Of a stretch of DNA of 6,349 nt, positions 5,244 through 6,349 are shown piece by piece; within the stretch, counting starts at the first letter, position 1, and each line of letters opens with the position of its first letter. A model generated the notes under the pieces. That model worked only from the letters and a program-made list of their open reading frames with translations. It did not search any database and had not been told where the DNA came from. This stretch comes from Ktedonobacter sp. (GTDB lineage Bacteria; Chloroflexota; Ktedonobacteria; Ktedonobacterales; Ktedonobacteraceae). Position numbers and translations under genes: made by a program. The stretch spans positions 13,517 through 19,865 of the forward strand of contig DMFQ01000289.1 of the NCBI GenBank assembly GCA_003450555.1, in the 5' to 3' direction.

Positions 5244-6191
5244 ATGAATATGGTTAATCGTTCCGCGGCTCCCGCGCTATTTGACGCGCAGGACGCCTTC
5301 AAGGGACCGTATGCCCCGCGCATCCAGGCGTTTACCGAGGCGGGACAACAGGCTGGGTTCACCGAAGCGCGCGGCGATGCTGAAAAAATAGCCGTGATAC
5401 TGGTGGATTACCAGCATGATTTTGTCGATCCTACGGGTACGCTCTACGTCCCCGGTTCGCAACAGGACGTGGCGCGTTTCTTGACGTGGTTTTATGCCAA
5501 TGCCCATAAAATTAGCGCCATCTACGCGTCGCTGGATACCCATTTACCGTTTCAGATCTTTTATAGCTCGTGGTGGAAAAATCCGCAAACGGGCGAACAT
5601 CCCCAACCATATACGACGATCACGGTAGATGATGTGATGAATATGAAGTGGGTGCCGGTGTTTCAACCTGACTGGTCTGTGCGCTATGTCCATCAGCTGC
5701 AGCAACAGGCCAGGAAAGACCTGATGGTCTGGCCCTATCACACAATGGAGGGGACACTTGGCCATATGCTGGTGGCACCGATCAGCGAGGCGATTGCCTG
5801 GCATAGCGCCGCGAGAAATACGCAGCCGACGTACGTGGTGAAAGGGCGCACGATTCGTACGGAGTTCTACGGCATCTTCGGTGCAGAGATACCAGACCCT
5901 GAGGATCTAGAGAGTGGGTTGAACGTCACGCTGCTCAACGCGGTGATGAAGCACGACCGGGTATATGTTGCAGGTGAGGCGAAGTCGCACTGCGTCCTGG
6001 AGACCGAGCGACAACTGGTAGGGCATTTTAGCAACCAGCCCGAGCTGCTGAATCGGCTACACTTTCTCAGCGATTGTACCAGTTCAGTGCAACATCCAGC
6101 AATAGACTTTGACGCGCTGGCTGAGGGTGAACTGGCCATCATGAAGCAGCAAGGGGTGCATATAGTATCGAGTACGGAGCCGATGCGTTAA
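5244..6191 (+). CDS. Isochorismatase/nicotinamidase-like cysteine hydrolase
   Basis: A 315-residue, apparently cytoplasmic protein of the isochorismatase-like hydrolase fold. The Asp-Lys-Cys triad can be placed at D55 (ILVDYQHDF), K200 (YVVKGRT) and C250 (AGEAKSHCVLET). Candidate metal ligands resemble nicotinamidase: D98 and H100 (SLDTH) and H166 (VWPYHTMEGTLGH). It exceeds simple nicotinamidases (about 180-220 residues) because of an N-terminal extension of about 47 residues and a long insertion (about 103-160) between the SLDTH and WPYH blocks. I recall a longer subgroup with the same QIF, WPYH and AKSHC signatures, often annotated as nicotinamidase, but the substrate is not established here. 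ATG 5244 is 3 bases from GGGAG (5236-5240); ATG 5250, two codons in, has 9-base spacing and may be the true start. A dyad upstream suggests repression. A probable methyltransferase gene follows after 26 bases. Confidence 0.85.
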   Translation: MNMVNRSAAPALFDAQDAFKGPYAPRIQAFTEAGQQAGFTEARGDAEKIAVILVDYQHDFVDPTGTLYVPGSQQDVARFLTWFYANAHKISAIYASLDTHLPFQIFYSSWWKNPQTGEHPQPYTTITVDDVMNMKWVPVFQPDWSVRYVHQLQQQARKDLMVWPYHTMEGTLGHMLVAPISEAIAWHSAARNTQPTYVVKGRTIRTEFYGIFGAEIPDPEDLESGLNVTLLNAVMKHDRVYVAGEAKSHCVLETERQLVGHFSNQPELLNRLHFLSDCTSSVQHPAIDFDALAEGELAIMKQQGVHIVSSTEPMR

Positions 6192-6217
6192 GGCGGTGCG
6201 GTGCTCAAGGAGTTACA

Positions 6218-6349
6218 ATGCAAGCAAAATCATTGTCTTTAGATTGGCAAGACTGGCTGGAACGTTGGGATAGGCAGCAAAGTGGACATGTGCCGGATCG
6301 CGAACAGCGTTTTCAAGCAATGCTGGATGTTCTTGAAGTAATGCTGCCG
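6218..6349 (+). CDS. Start of a probable class I SAM-dependent methyltransferase (truncated by the window end)
   Basis: ATG 6218 follows AAGGAG (6207-6212) with 5 bases of spacing, and the frame stays open for 44 codons to the window edge. The visible N-terminus has DWQDWLERWDRQQ (about 9-21), then PDREQRF, then MLDVLEVMLP ending at residue 44. This is the preamble I associate with a group of class I methyltransferases in which the SAM-binding glycine motif (DLGCGPG-like) comes next. That motif lies outside the window, so the assignment is inference. The 26-base gap after the hydrolase suggests a shared transcript. Confidence 0.5.
   Translation, partial: MQAKSLSLDWQDWLERWDRQQSGHVPDREQRFQAMLDVLEVMLP

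Overview
The window reads as an ordinary stretch of bacterial chromosome built around stress survival and repair. It has roughly balanced base composition, closely packed genes on both strands, clear Shine-Dalgarno sites and bacterial-type promoters. The protein mix (class III-type PPK2, a tandem-repeat lipoprotein with CHRD-like domains beside htpG, a long nicotinamidase-like hydrolase followed by a probable methyltransferase) reminds me of Ktedonobacteria (Chloroflexota). That placement is an impression from remembered protein families and is not proven by the sequence. I saw no rRNA, tRNA, CRISPR array, insertion sequence or phage gene.

Layout, left to right. Positions 1-90 (+) hold the last codons of a probable CAX-type Ca2+/H+ antiporter. 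A 123-base gap with a weak promoter and a small hairpin leads to ppk2 (214-1050, +), a polyphosphate-dependent nucleotide kinase. A 26-codon ORF with its own ribosome binding site starts directly after the ppk2 stop. A 216-base gap separates ppk2 from a two-gene methionine sulfoxide reductase operon, msrB (1267-1677) and msrA (1694-2170). Two overlapping GC-rich hairpins (2184-2236) fill the convergent gap to the minus-strand unit.

The minus-strand unit, in transcription order, is htpG (Hsp90, 5018-3138) and then, 23 nt later, a lipoprotein with two CHRD-like repeats (3114-2242). A 225-base divergent intergenic region (5019-5243) carries a sigma-A-like promoter for htpG and, on the other side, -10 boxes and a perfect 7+7 operator-like dyad in front of a 315-residue isochorismatase/nicotinamidase-like cysteine hydrolase (5244-6191, +). 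The window ends inside a following gene (6218 onward), probably a SAM-dependent methyltransferase.

Functionally, MsrA and MsrB repair the S and R forms of oxidised methionine, HtpG handles damaged or client proteins, PPK2 can regenerate nucleotides from polyphosphate, and the antiporter exports calcium. This is a plausible stress-response neighbourhood, but only the msrB-msrA and htpG-lipoprotein pairs look co-transcribed. I found no convincing sign of a wholly new system. The points most worth a second look are the operator dyad, the asymmetric tandem-repeat lipoprotein tied to htpG, the altered cysteine layout of MsrB, and the 26-codon ORF after ppk2.
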